A stretch of 64,000 nucleotides of DNA from Staphylococcus aureus (GTDB lineage Bacteria > Bacillota > Bacilli > Staphylococcales > Staphylococcaceae): positions 186,001-250,000 of the forward strand of contig NZ_CP011526.1 of NCBI RefSeq assembly GCF_001027105.1. The letters run 5' to 3'. Under the pieces are notes generated by a model. The model was not told the DNA's origin and did no database searches. It saw only the letters and a list, made by a program, of their open reading frames with translations. Position 1 is the first letter of the stretch. The number at the start of each line of letters is the position of its first letter. Made by a program: the position numbers and the translations under genes. Positions 9,254 through 18,916 of this stretch are shown in pieces.

Positions 9254-10333
9254 ATGATGACGATTAAAGTTGGAATCATTGGGTGTGGTGGTATTGCGAA
9301 TGGCAAGCACATGCCAAGTTTACAAAAAGTTGAAAATGTTGAAATGATCGCATTTTGTGACGTAGACATTTCGAAAGCAGCGAGTGCGGCAGAAGCATAC
9401 GGAACTGACAATGCAAAGGTTTATGATGATTACAAAGCATTGTTAAAAGATGACACGATTGATGTTATCCATGTTTGTACGCCAAATGACTCGCATTGTG
9501 AAATTACTGTAGCAGGGTTGCATGCTGGTAAACATGTGATGTGTGAAAAACCAATGGCTAAAACGACAGCAGAAGCTCAAAAAATGATAGATACAGCTAA
9601 ATCAACAGGTAAAAAATTAACAATAGGTTATCAAAATCGTTTCCGAGCAGATAGTCAATTTTTACATCAAGCAGCGCAACGTGGCGACTTAGGAGACATT
9701 TACTTCGGAAAGGCACATGCCATTCGTCGTCGAGCAGTACCAACATGGGGTGTCTTTCTAGACGAAGAAGCTCAAGGTGGAGGACCATTAATCGATATCG
9801 GTACACACGCTTTAGATTTAACGTTATGGATGATGGATAATTATGAACCAGAATCAGTGATGGGTTCAACATTCCATAAATTAAATAAACAGCATCATGC
9901 GGCAAACGCTTGGGGTTCATGGAATCCAGATGAATTTACAGTTGAAGATTCTGCGTTTGGATTTATTAAAATGAAGAATGGAGCGACGATCATTTTAGAA
10001 TCCGCTTGGGCGATTAATTCTTTAGAAGTGGATGAGGCAAAATGTTCATTATCAGGAACTAAAGCAGGTGCTGATATGAAAGATGGTCTACGTATTCATG
10101 GTGAAGACATGGGTACACTTTATACCAAACACGTTGAATTGGAAAACAAAGGCGTCGACTTTTATGAAGGTAATGAAGTGGATGAAGCTGAAGAAGAAGC
10201 AAAAGCTTGGATTGATGCAGTTGTAAATGATACTGAACCAGTTGTGAAACCGGAACAAGCAATGGTAGTTACAAAAATTCTTGAAGCGATTTATCAGTCT
10301 GCAAAATCAGGCAAAGCAATTTACTTTGAATAA
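9254..10333 (+). CDS. Gfo/Idh/MocA-family NAD(P)-dependent sugar oxidoreductase (first copy)
   Basis: AAAGGAGG precedes two adjacent ATG codons (9254 and 9257); either could start the protein. The Rossmann domain opens with VGIIGCGGIA (GxGxxA type). The family CEKPMAKT motif is at about residues 97-104, and the catalytic-helix motif GGGPLIDIGTHALDL (Asp and His) is near residue 175. All signature residues are present, so it should oxidise or reduce a cyclic polyol or sugar with NAD(P). It lies 70 bases after the permease gene and 24 bases before a paralogue, in an apparent sugar-catabolic operon. The gap to the permease gene carries a fragment resembling the GTGGGGCAG intergenic repeat (around 9193). 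Confidence 0.88.
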   Translation: MMTIKVGIIGCGGIANGKHMPSLQKVENVEMIAFCDVDISKAASAAEAYGTDNAKVYDDYKALLKDDTIDVIHVCTPNDSHCEITVAGLHAGKHVMCEKPMAKTTAEAQKMIDTAKSTGKKLTIGYQNRFRADSQFLHQAAQRGDLGDIYFGKAHAIRRRAVPTWGVFLDEEAQGGGPLIDIGTHALDLTLWMMDNYEPESVMGSTFHKLNKQHHAANAWGSWNPDEFTVEDSAFGFIKMKNGATIILESAWAINSLEVDEAKCSLSGTKAGADMKDGLRIHGEDMGTLYTKHVELENKGVDFYEGNEVDEAEEEAKAWIDAVVNDTEPVVKPEQAMVVTKILEAIYQSAKSGKAIYFE

Positions 10334-10357
10334 CATCATACGGTAAGGAGGCACATC

Positions 10358-11398
10358 ATGACAAAATTAAAAGTTGGTGTGATAGGTGTTGGTGGTATTG
10401 CACAAGACCGTCATATTCCAGCATTGCTGAAACTCAAAGACACAGTCTCATTAGTTGCAGTACAAGATATTAATACAGTGCAGATGATTGATGTTGCGAA
10501 GCGCTTTAATATACCTCATGCAGTTGAGACACCTAGCGAGCTGTTTAAACTTGTTGATGCGGTGGTCATTTGTACACCTAATAAATTCCATGCTGATCTT
10601 TCTATAGAAGCATTGAACCATGGTGTCCATGTATTGTGTGAAAAGCCAATGGCGATGACGACGGAAGAGTGTGATCGCATGATTGAAGCGGCTAATAAAA
10701 ATCACAAATTATTAACTGTCGCATATCATTATCGTCACACAGATGTGGCAATTACTGCTAAAAAAGCAATTGAATCAGGTGTGGTTGGTAAACCTTTAGT
10801 AGCACGTGTACAAGCGATGCGTAGGCGTAAAGTGCCTGGCTGGGGTGTTTTTACCAATAAAGCGTTGCAAGGTGGCGGTAGTTTAATCGATTATGGTTGC
10901 CACTTGTTAGACTTATCTTTGTGGCTACTAGGTAAAGATATGGTGCCGCATGAAGTGCTAGGAAAAACATATAATCAATTGAGCAAACAACCGAATCAAA
11001 TTAATGATTGGGGAACATTTGATCATACTAAATTTGATGTCGATGATCATGTTACTAGTTATATGACATTTGCCAATCGAGCAAGCATGCAGTTTGAATG
11101 TTCGTGGTCTGCAAATATCAAAGAAGATAAGGTTCACGTTAGTTTATCAGGAGAAGATGGCGGTATCAATTTATTTCCATTTGAAATATATGAGCCCCGC
11201 TTTGGAACTATTTTTGAAAGCAAAGCTAATGTTGAGCATAACGAAGACATTGCTGGTGAGAGACAGGCGCGTAACTTTGTCAATGCGTGTTTAGGGATAG
11301 AAGAGATTGTGGTGAAACCGGAAGAAGCACGCAATGTAAATGCCCTTATAGAAGCGATTTATCGTAGCGATCTTGATAACAAGAGCATACAACTTTAA
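10358..11398 (+). CDS. Gfo/Idh/MocA-family NAD(P)-dependent sugar oxidoreductase (second copy)
   Basis: AAGGAGG precedes the ATG. The 346-residue protein is a paralogue of the preceding gene, with VGVIGVGGIAQDRH at the N-terminus, CEKPMAMT near residue 94 and GGGSLIDYGCHLLDL in place of the first copy's GGGPLIDIGTHALDL. The conserved Lys, Asp and His are kept. The tandem pair suggests two steps on related intermediates (for example oxidation then reduction of a keto-sugar) rather than simple redundancy, since the substrate-domain sequences differ widely; that is inference. myo-Inositol, 1,5-anhydro-sugar and 3-keto-glycoside pathways all use such pairs. Confidence 0.88.
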   Translation: MTKLKVGVIGVGGIAQDRHIPALLKLKDTVSLVAVQDINTVQMIDVAKRFNIPHAVETPSELFKLVDAVVICTPNKFHADLSIEALNHGVHVLCEKPMAMTTEECDRMIEAANKNHKLLTVAYHYRHTDVAITAKKAIESGVVGKPLVARVQAMRRRKVPGWGVFTNKALQGGGSLIDYGCHLLDLSLWLLGKDMVPHEVLGKTYNQLSKQPNQINDWGTFDHTKFDVDDHVTSYMTFANRASMQFECSWSANIKEDKVHVSLSGEDGGINLFPFEIYEPRFGTIFESKANVEHNEDIAGERQARNFVNACLGIEEIVVKPEEARNVNALIEAIYRSDLDNKSIQL

Positions 11399-11452
11399 TG
11401 ATTATCATATATGATACAAAATTCTCAATATAAAAAGAAGGAGTGCTTTTCA

Positions 11453-12421
11453 ATGAAAATAGGTGTATTTTCAGTATTATTTTACGATAAAAATTTTGAA
11501 GATATGTTAGATTATGTCTCAGAATCTGGATTGGATATGATTGAAGTTGGAACAGGTGGTAACCCAGGAGATAAATTTTGTAAGTTAGATGAGTTGTTAG
11601 AAAATGAAGACAAGCGCCAAGCATTTATGAAGTCAATCACAGACAGAGGCTTACAAATAAGTGGTTTCAGTTGTCATAACAATCCAATTTCTCCAGATCC
11701 GATAGAAGCGAAAGAAGCCGATGAAACGTTACGTAAAACAATCCGTTTAGCAAATCTATTAGACGTGCCAGTTGTTAATACATTTTCTGGCATTGCAGGA
11801 TCAGATGATACCGCTAAAAAGCCTAATTGGCCTGTTACACCTTGGCCAACAGCCTACTCTGAAATTTATGATTATCAGTGGAATGAAAAGTTGATACCAT
11901 ATTGGCAAGATTTAGCTGAGTTTGCAAAAGAGCAAGATGTAAAAATTGCCATAGAGTTGCATGCAGGATTTTTAGTGCATACACCATATACAATGTTGAA
12001 GTTACGTGAGGCTACAAATGAATATATCGGTGCTAACTTAGATCCTAGTCATCTATGGTGGCAAGGTATTGACCCAATTGCTGCGATTCGCATATTAGGC
12101 CAAGCAAATGCAATTCATCACTTCCATGCTAAAGATACGTATATTAATCAAGAAAATGTAAATATGTATGGTCTAACTGATATGCAACCATATGGTAACG
12201 TTGCGACAAGAGCATGGACATTCCGTACAGTTGGTTATGGACATAGTCCATATGTATGGGCAGATATCATAAGTCAACTTATTATTAATGGATATGATTA
12301 TGTATTAAGTATTGAACATGAAGATCCTATTATGTCAGTAGAAGAAGGTTTCCAAAAAGCTTGTCAAACTTTGAAATCTGTTAATATTTACGACAAGCCA
12401 GCAGACATGTGGTGGGCATAA
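11453..12421 (+). CDS. Sugar phosphate isomerase/epimerase-like TIM-barrel protein
   Basis: The start is the ATG of MKIGVFSVLF, preceded by AAGAAGGAG; upstream in-frame codons lack a ribosome site. The 322-residue protein is an AP-endonuclease-2/xylose-isomerase-like barrel. Metal-binding positions are evident: GLDMIEVG, IAIELHAGF (Glu, His), NLDPSHLWWQG (Asp, His), HFHAKDT (His, Asp) and the C-terminal LSIEHED (Glu, His). Such proteins isomerise or epimerise keto-sugars, or act as hydrolyases as in inositol catabolism. It is the last gene of the ABC/oxidoreductase run. The precise reaction cannot be assigned from sequence. Confidence 0.85.
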   Translation: MKIGVFSVLFYDKNFEDMLDYVSESGLDMIEVGTGGNPGDKFCKLDELLENEDKRQAFMKSITDRGLQISGFSCHNNPISPDPIEAKEADETLRKTIRLANLLDVPVVNTFSGIAGSDDTAKKPNWPVTPWPTAYSEIYDYQWNEKLIPYWQDLAEFAKEQDVKIAIELHAGFLVHTPYTMLKLREATNEYIGANLDPSHLWWQGIDPIAAIRILGQANAIHHFHAKDTYINQENVNMYGLTDMQPYGNVATRAWTFRTVGYGHSPYVWADIISQLIINGYDYVLSIEHEDPIMSVEEGFQKACQTLKSVNIYDKPADMWWA

Positions 12422-12600
12422 TACGAACTCGAGGTTAGTCTGAAGTTTGTCTGAAGTAAGACTGGTGGCAGTGTTGAATAAATGCATATGTCGCCAAGCC
12501 ATTGCCAAAAATTTCACACCTTAAATCAAGTCATTGTTTGTAAAGAAGGTGTACTTTATATAAGTATATAGCGATGGTCATACCCATTCACAGTAACAAT

Positions 12601-12642
12601 CCTCACCATTGAAAAGAGTATATAACCTTTTCAATAGTGAGG
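12601..12642. repeat. 16-bp inverted repeat in the convergent intergenic region
   Basis: CCTCACCATTGAAAAG (12601-12616) and CTTTTCAATAGTGAGG (12627-12642) are complementary at 15 of 16 positions around a 10-base loop. No T tract follows on either side, so this is not a standard terminator by itself. Confidence 0.7.
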
Positions 12643-12649
12643 TATATGA

Positions 12650-12783
12650 TAATAAAAAAAGCCTGTTGTCACAATGGTCATAGACACGACATACTTTAAA
12701 GGTTTCTGAATATAATATTTCAGAATGCACTTTAAAGATGGACGTCGATGTAGACTAAAGTGATGACAGGCTTTCATCTTTTT
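12650..12783. terminator. Long imperfect hairpin, probable bidirectional terminator
   Basis: AAAGCCTGTTGTCAC (from 12658) pairs with GTGATGACAGGCTTT (to 12774). Inner arms include two copies of CTTTAAAG and a TTCTGAA/TTCAGAA tip. The stem is flanked by a T run on the plus strand (CTTTTTAAAT) and by an A run that reads as a T tract on the minus strand. It sits between convergent genes, so termination in both directions is likely. Its length of about 115 bases exceeds what termination needs, leaving an RNA role open. Confidence 0.7.
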
Positions 12784-13276
12784 AAATATTCATTAATTTC
12801 TCTTCTTGTTTAATACGTACATATAAGAAATACGCATACGGTACTAATAAAATAGTTGTATATGTTGCGTGTGTTAATAATAATACACCGATTAATTCAG
12901 GAATGATGTTTAAGAAGTAATTTGGGTGTTTTGTAATTTTATATAATCCAGATTTAATAATAGGATGGTTAGGTAAAATGAATAATTTTAATGTCCAAAT
13001 ACCACCTAAAGTTTTAATAACCATAAATAACATGATATAAGCAAAGATTAATATAACTAAGCCAATACCATTTGCAAAGCTAAATGTATCTTTATTAATA
13101 AATGCCTCTACACCAGCCAATACATAAATTAAAACGTGTGTTATTGCTAAAAACTTCGAATTTTTAACGCCATATTCAACTGCACCGTCTGCTTTTAATT
13201 GTTTTGAGTGATTAATAGATATCTTTAAGCTGACAAGTCTGATACAGAAAAAGATAAGTAATATAGATAGAATCAT
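12782..13276 (-). CDS. Isoprenylcysteine carboxyl methyltransferase-like membrane protein
   Basis: The start is the ATG of MILSILLIFF, preceded by GGAGG at a good distance; a longer frame adds 26 residues with no ribosome site. The 164-residue protein has four to five hydrophobic segments. A C-terminal block, KITKHPNYFLNIIPELIG (about residues 120-138), resembles the SAM-binding end of ICMT/phospholipid methyltransferase-like proteins, where HPNY is the signature. Bacteria lack prenylated CaaX proteins, so the natural substrate is unknown. It converges on the sugar-catabolic operon and is divergent from uhpT with about 230 bases between them. Confidence 0.75.
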   Translation of the reverse strand: MILSILLIFFCIRLVSLKISINHSKQLKADGAVEYGVKNSKFLAITHVLIYVLAGVEAFINKDTFSFANGIGLVILIFAYIMLFMVIKTLGGIWTLKLFILPNHPIIKSGLYKITKHPNYFLNIIPELIGVLLLTHATYTTILLVPYAYFLYVRIKQEEKLMNI

Positions 13277-13448
13277 GATGTCCTCCGTCATTATGTCATA
13301 TGTATAAGCGTTGATTTTGACAACATAAAGTATTTTATAGATAAAGCTTGTCAAATACTATTAACTATTTATTAATTTTAGTACATAAATATGTTTCTAA
13401 GTATGTGTTTATGTTCAGTATTTTGGATAATTTAATAATTTTAAGGAT

Positions 13449-13462
13449 ATTAAGCGCTTACA
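13449..13462. promoter_or_regulatory. cre-like site upstream of uhpT
   Basis: ATTAAGCGCTTACA matches a palindromic cre (TGTAAGCGCTTACA) at 12 of 14 positions, with a perfect right half. It lies 47 bases before the uhpT start. CcpA control is inferred from this match only. Confidence 0.45.
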
Positions 13463-13508
13463 CCGACGTGATATATTTGGCTTAACGAAAATGATTGAGG
13501 TGACAGAG

Positions 13509-14888
13509 ATGAACTTTTTTGATATCCATAAGATTCCGAACAAAGGCATTCCATTATCGGTACAACGTAAATTATGGCTTAGAAACTTCATGCAAGCTTT
13601 CTTCGTAGTGTTCTTTGTTTATATGGCTATGTATTTAATTCGAAACAACTTTAAGGCGGCACAACCGTTTTTAAAAGAGGAAATTGGATTATCTACATTA
13701 GAACTTGGTTATATCGGATTAGCATTTAGTATCACGTACGGTTTAGGAAAAACATTACTTGGATATTTTGTCGATGGACGTAACACAAAACGTATTATCT
13801 CGTTCTTACTTATCTTATCTGCGATTACAGTTTTAATTATGGGATTTGTTTTAAGTTACTTTGGTTCTGTAATGGGATTATTAATTGTACTTTGGGGACT
13901 TAACGGGGTGTTCCAATCAGTTGGTGGACCTGCAAGTTATTCAACGATTTCAAGATGGGCGCCAAGAACGAAACGTGGCCGATACTTAGGATTCTGGAAT
14001 ACATCACATAATATCGGTGGTGCCATAGCAGGTGGTGTTGCACTTTGGGGTGCTAATGTATTCTTCCATGGAAATGTTATAGGGATGTTCATTTTCCCAT
14101 CGGTGATTGCATTACTTATTGGTATCGCAACATTATTTATCGGAAAAGATGATCCGGAAGAATTAGGATGGAATCGTGCTGAAGAAATTTGGGAAGAGCC
14201 GGTCGATAAAGAAAATATTGATTCTCAAGGTATGACGAAATGGGAGATCTTTAAAAAATATATCCTGGGAAATCCTGTTATATGGATTCTATGTGTTTCA
14301 AACGTCTTTGTATACATTGTACGAATCGGTATTGATAACTGGGCACCGTTATATGTGTCAGAGCATTTACACTTTAGTAAAGGCGATGCAGTTAATACGA
14401 TATTCTACTTTGAAATTGGTGCATTAGTTGCAAGTTTATTATGGGGCTACGTATCAGACTTATTAAAAGGTCGTCGTGCAATTGTAGCTATTGGCTGTAT
14501 GTTTATGATTACATTTGTTGTCTTATTCTACACAAATGCTACAAGTGTCATGATGGTTAACATTTCATTGTTTGCATTAGGTGCGTTAATCTTTGGTCCG
14601 CAATTATTAATTGGTGTATCATTGACTGGTTTTGTTCCTAAAAATGCCATCAGTGTAGCAAACGGAATGACAGGTTCATTCGCGTATCTATTCGGTGACT
14701 CAATGGCGAAAGTTGGTTTGGCGGCTATTGCTGATCCAACACGTAACGGTTTAAACATCTTTGGATATACATTAAGTGGATGGACAGATGTTTTCATCGT
14801 CTTCTATGTTGCATTATTCCTAGGCATGATTCTATTAGGAATCGTTGCTTTCTATGAAGAAAAGAAAATTAGAAGTTTAAAAATTTAA
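13509..14888 (+). CDS. uhpT: Hexose-6-phosphate:phosphate antiporter UhpT (major facilitator)
   Basis: The start is the ATG of MNFFDIHKIPN after GAGGTGA; an in-frame ATG six codons upstream overlaps that ribosome site. The 459-residue protein has twelve membrane segments and belongs to the organophosphate:phosphate antiporters (GlpT/UhpT). YLIRNNFKAAQPFLKEE in the first loop carries the family's phosphate-site Arg, and WAPRTKRGRYLGFWNTSHNIGG is typical. It exchanges external glucose-6-phosphate for internal phosphate and also admits fosfomycin (established for the family). The neighbouring minus-strand hptA-hptS-hptR genes encode the sensor system known to switch uhpT on. Confidence 0.95.
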   Translation: MNFFDIHKIPNKGIPLSVQRKLWLRNFMQAFFVVFFVYMAMYLIRNNFKAAQPFLKEEIGLSTLELGYIGLAFSITYGLGKTLLGYFVDGRNTKRIISFLLILSAITVLIMGFVLSYFGSVMGLLIVLWGLNGVFQSVGGPASYSTISRWAPRTKRGRYLGFWNTSHNIGGAIAGGVALWGANVFFHGNVIGMFIFPSVIALLIGIATLFIGKDDPEELGWNRAEEIWEEPVDKENIDSQGMTKWEIFKKYILGNPVIWILCVSNVFVYIVRIGIDNWAPLYVSEHLHFSKGDAVNTIFYFEIGALVASLLWGYVSDLLKGRRAIVAIGCMFMITFVVLFYTNATSVMMVNISLFALGALIFGPQLLIGVSLTGFVPKNAISVANGMTGSFAYLFGDSMAKVGLAAIADPTRNGLNIFGYTLSGWTDVFIVFYVALFLGMILLGIVAFYEEKKIRSLKI

Positions 14889-14939
14889 TATAAATCGGAT
14901 TAAAAGTATCGCCAATCTATTGCAATATAGTTGGCAATC

Positions 14940-15021
14940 CTGCCCCGACGGCATGTGCGTGAAGAGATGAAAGATACTGCTTCTACCCTTGCAAATATAT
15001 CATCTCTATGTCTCGGGGCAG
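14940..15021. repeat. Structured intergenic repeat unit (CTGCCCCGA/TCGGGGCAG)
   Basis: The outer arms CTGCCCCGA (from 14940) and TCGGGGCAG (to 15021) are perfectly complementary, and inner arms AGAGATGA and TCATCTCT pair within them. It lies between convergent uhpT and hptR. It resembles the GGGGCAG-ended intergenic elements scattered through S. aureus genomes. No coding capacity was seen. Confidence 0.6.
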
Positions 15022-15153
15022 ATCATAATTCCCTGTTATGAAGTATCCTTATTTGCCCGACTTAGGGTGACTCAATGAATTTACTCCTTACAATAAAGAC
15101 ATATAGCGGTGTCAATATTGTAGGGAGTATTGTTTTATATTTAAACTCTCTAA

Positions 15154-15203
15154 AAAGCGGACTGAAAGAAAAGTGAAAACTTCTCTATCAGTCCGCTTTT
15201 TCA
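15154..15203. terminator. Bidirectional terminator between uhpT and hptR
   Basis: AAAAGCGGACTGA (15154-15166) pairs with TCAGTCCGCTTTT (15188-15200). A T tract follows on both strands, which suits convergent transcription. Confidence 0.85.
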
Positions 15204-15246
15204 TAGAACAAAATGGAGGCGCCATAATCATTAGTTATGTGCTAAT

Positions 15247-16005
15247 CTATTTTGCTTGCTTACAATAATCACTTGGCGACATTTGTAAATATTTTTTAAA
15301 ATGATAGCTAAACATTTTATACTCTGAAAAGCCTACTTTGTCTGCAATTTCATAGTGTTTGTAATGTCGATCTAACAATTGCAGAGATTGTAAAATACGA
15401 TAGCGATTTAAATAATCGACAATTGTAATACCAACATGATCTTTAAATGTTCGCATCGCATACGATTCACTAACATCGATATGTTGAATTAAATCTGAAA
15501 CAGTCACTTTCGTTTGATAAGATTGCTTAATTTGATCCACAATCTGGTTTACATAATAATCATCGTATTCTACTTTTAATAGTGGTTGGAAGGCATCATG
15601 ACAAGATGCTAAGCTACGGCCGTTCTGTGATTGTTGCTCTAATAAGGTACGGACAAGTCTTCCTAAAATAACTTCTAATTGTGCATGGTCTACTGGTTTT
15701 AATAAATAATCAAGAACATGATGTTGAATGCCGGCTTTCATATATTCAAAGTCATCGTAACTCGATAATATGATGACATTACAATCTAGATGCGCAATAT
15801 CATTGAGTAAATCGACGCCATTTTTACGTGGCATACGAATATCAGTAATTACTAATTCTGGCTGATGTTGTTGAATTAGTGATAATGCTTCAACACCATC
15901 TTTAGCAGTGTATATTGTATTGAAATGATAGTCTCCCCAAGGAATGATTTGCTTTAATCCTTCTCGAATAATTCGTTCATCATCACAAATAACTACCTTA
16001 AACAT
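15247..16005 (-). CDS. hptR: AraC-type response regulator HptR
   Basis: This 252-residue protein has an N-terminal receiver domain ([13 protein letters not shown] with the acidic pair, phospho-acceptor Asp in LVITDIRMP, conserved Lys in YLLKPVD) and a C-terminal AraC-type double helix-turn-helix (about residues 150-250, [17 protein letters not shown] and [23 protein letters not shown]). It overlaps hptS by eight bases and follows it in the operon. In S. aureus HptR activates uhpT when external glucose-6-phosphate is sensed (established knowledge). GGGGGA precedes the ATG. All phosphorylation residues are intact. Confidence 0.94.
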
Positions 16006-17554
16006 CTACATTCCCCCTTGAAAGTGGTATTTTATAACAAATTAACGTACCTTGATTACGCTTTGAAAAAATATGGAGTCGTGCATGTGAACCATATTGA
16101 ATCATTGCTTTATTGTGTAAATGATTTAATCCCAAATGCTTAGTATCAAATACATCATTATTAAGAGATTGGCGTACATATTGCAGGCGAGATGACGACA
16201 TCCCGATACCATTGTCGCAAACTAAAACATGTAAATTCTGACGTGCCAATGTCAGGCGTATAGTAATGTCCAATGACTCAGTATCTCTACCATGTTTAAT
16301 AGCATTTTCTATGAGTGGCTGAAGCATCATTTTACCAATTGTCTGGTGACGCGCTTCTTCAGAACTTTCAATATGGAGCTTAATCATGTCATCAAAACGG
16401 ATGTTTTGTATTGCAACATACTGTTCAATGTAGTTCAACTCTTCGTTTAATTCCACTGTATGTGAGTTTGTACGTAATGAGTAACGTAACATTTGCGATA
16501 ATTGTTGGACCACAGTTTGTGCTAATTTCGGAGATAACGTAATTAAATATTGTATTGTTTGCATCGTATTGAATAGGAAATGAGGCTGGAATTGGCGTTC
16601 TATTTCCTTTAACTGAATATCACGCAAGCGACGTTCTGTATGCTCGATAGAATGGATCAGTTGCTCATTTGATTCAAATAAATCGTAAATATAATTATTA
16701 ATTTCTTCTAGTTCACTGTTGTTTTTTAAAGGCGTATATGTACCTAGATGACGATTTTTGGCATAGTAAATTTTTTGAATAATCGTTTCGATATCTTTTG
16801 TTTGTCGTTTAGCCATATTATCTGCGCTAATGAAACCAAATATTACTAGTAAAACAAGAACTACGGCCATAACAATTAACAACGTGATACCATCTTCAAT
16901 GTTTTCATGTATATCTTTATAAATAATGAGACGATGGTCAGCATGGTTTAATTTTACAGATTCATTCATAAATCCGAATTGTTGTGGTCTATACTTTTCA
17001 CCTATAGTAAAACGGTCATCGTTGGCGTATAAAATATTGTCATATTGATCAACGATAAGTGCGAATTGTCGGTTATCTTTCTTAATTTCACTTAAACGTG
17101 GGGTGTTAGCCATATAAATTTTAAGCATATATGTACTATTTTTGAATTTAAGCTGATGCGTTGAAAATAAATACATATTTTTAGTGTTTAAATGTTCATA
17201 ATTATTGGTTATAAACTGATTTGGTCCAGATAATTCATAATAAAGTGTTGCGGGCTGTTGGTGTATTAATTTTAATAATTCACGTTTTGTAGCGGTCACA
17301 TCATGATGATTTGTTAAATCGAGCTCTTGAAACGAATTATTATGCTGTGTAATAAATGTCTGAATCTGCTTTTCAGTATGATGTAAAGATGACTGACTTT
17401 CATCAACATGTTGATGAATCGTACGATGCTCAATCCAAATATAGATGGCATAGAAGCTTACTAGTCCAATAATAATGACTAAAAATACTGGAAAAATAGT
17501 AGACGCAAATAACGATCGTCTTAATTGATGTCTATAAGGTTTGTATGCCGTCAT
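15998..17554 (-). CDS. hptS: Sensor histidine kinase HptS
   Basis: The 518-residue protein has a membrane segment at about residues 15-37, an extracytoplasmic domain to about 215, and a second segment near 220-242. A HAMP-like linker precedes a His_kinase/HATPase_c pair of the YesM/LytS type. The phospho-accepting His is in [19 protein letters not shown], the N-box in [14 protein letters not shown] and the G-box in VCDNGIGMS. It overlaps hptA by four bases (ATGA) and hptR by eight, so the three genes are translationally coupled. It relays the signal from the lipoprotein HptA to HptR. Confidence 0.94.
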
Positions 17555-18519
17555 TGAATCATCTCCAAAAATTTATGATGTGGAATATCCGGTAATTTAG
17601 ATTTCGGTATTAAAGGTATGTTCTTAAGATTTTCGATAGACTGATCGCTTTGTTCACTAACATCCTTTCGAATTGACTTGGCATCGAACTCTGCAACTAA
17701 TCGTTGTTGTACTGAGCGGCTTGTTAAATATTGCACTAACTTTTTACGCTTAGGATGAGGGTGTGCATTTTTAACTAAAGCAATACCATCAACATTTAAC
17801 ATTGTTCCTTCAATTGGATAAACGATTGATACAGGATAACCTTTGTTTTTCCATGTGCGTGCATCTTGTTCGTAGCTTAGACCTGCGTAATATTTACCTT
17901 TTGCAACATCTTCAATGACTTTAGACGTCTTTGACAGTTGCATCGCATGGTTTTGGAATTGATGCACATCACTTACTCGATGATGCATGCTATAAATAGC
18001 ACGCATATGTTGATAGCCTGTCGTTGTTGTATTTGGATTTGAGTACGCAATTTTACCTTTAAGTATAGGTTGTAATAAATCTTGATAACCTCGAATCTTA
18101 ATATCTCCTTGTAAATCTGAATTCACTACTATAACTGTTGGCATTAATAGAAAACTAGTAACATATTTATTGTTCGAGCGATAATCCTCTAATTGCTGTG
18201 TTACAGATGTATCTTGATAGGGAACAAAATCTTCTGGATGATCAATTGTTTCTGACAACACACCACCCATAAAGACATCACCACGCTCCGAAAAATCTTC
18301 GTTATGCAAGTTTGAAAGCAGTACTTGAGTAGATCCGTGTTTAATTTCAATTTTGACATGCTCTTGTTTTTCAAATTCATTTAAAATTGGACGAATCAAG
18401 TTTGATTGATACGGAGAATAAACTGTTAATACATTTTTATCGGATTCAGAGTGACGCGTATTAGCGCATGCTGATAAAAAAATGAGAAATAATAGCAAGA
18501 TATAAATTTTTGATTTCAT
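17551..18519 (-). CDS. hptA: Hexose-phosphate-sensing lipoprotein HptA
   Basis: The 322-residue protein begins with a lipoprotein signal, [12 protein letters not shown], with the lipobox Cys at about residue 18. The body resembles iron/phosphonate-type extracellular solute-binding proteins ([41 protein letters not shown]), but no permease or ATPase is nearby. It instead heads an operon with a sensor kinase and regulator, matching its known role as the external sensor for glucose-6-phosphate or phosphate. The ribosome site is weak (TGGGAT). This is a solute-binding protein recruited to signalling. Confidence 0.93.
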   Translation of the reverse strand: MKSKIYILLLFLIFLSACANTRHSESDKNVLTVYSPYQSNLIRPILNEFEKQEHVKIEIKHGSTQVLLSNLHNEDFSERGDVFMGGVLSETIDHPEDFVPYQDTSVTQQLEDYRSNNKYVTSFLLMPTVIVVNSDLQGDIKIRGYQDLLQPILKGKIAYSNPNTTTTGYQHMRAIYSMHHRVSDVHQFQNHAMQLSKTSKVIEDVAKGKYYAGLSYEQDARTWKNKGYPVSIVYPIEGTMLNVDGIALVKNAHPHPKRKKLVQYLTSRSVQQRLVAEFDAKSIRKDVSEQSDQSIENLKNIPLIPKSKLPDIPHHKFLEMIQ

Positions 18520-18916
18520 GATATCCCATCAATTCTATGTATATTTTAATACAATAATTTTAGCAATAAATGACGCATAAGTAATGTTAAATATTTAGAA
18601 ATGTTTATAGATGACTTGTTAAGACGTTGCAAATGTTGTGATAGCACAAAATTTTTGTTTGTCAAGACGATTTACCGAGGCTGTAAAATCAAACTGTTAT
18701 ATTTTATTTGTAGCTGTTATATAAAAATCGGCAAGATATTGAACGGTTCAAAAGTGAATTTTTACGTCAATAAAAGTATTTAATCCAGTCTCTTCATATA
18801 TAAAAGTAAATCTTTCTAAGTGTTGATTTAACGCTTATCAACAATCATTTTTTATAAACAAATATATACTCCTAAATTAACTTTTAAAGCAATGAAAATA
18901 GTGAACATTATAACTG

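Noticed and set aside
18601..18783. 60-codon Cys-rich open frame in the hptA-pflB intergenic region
   Set aside because: No ribosome site, no recognisable domain and AT-rich random-like composition.
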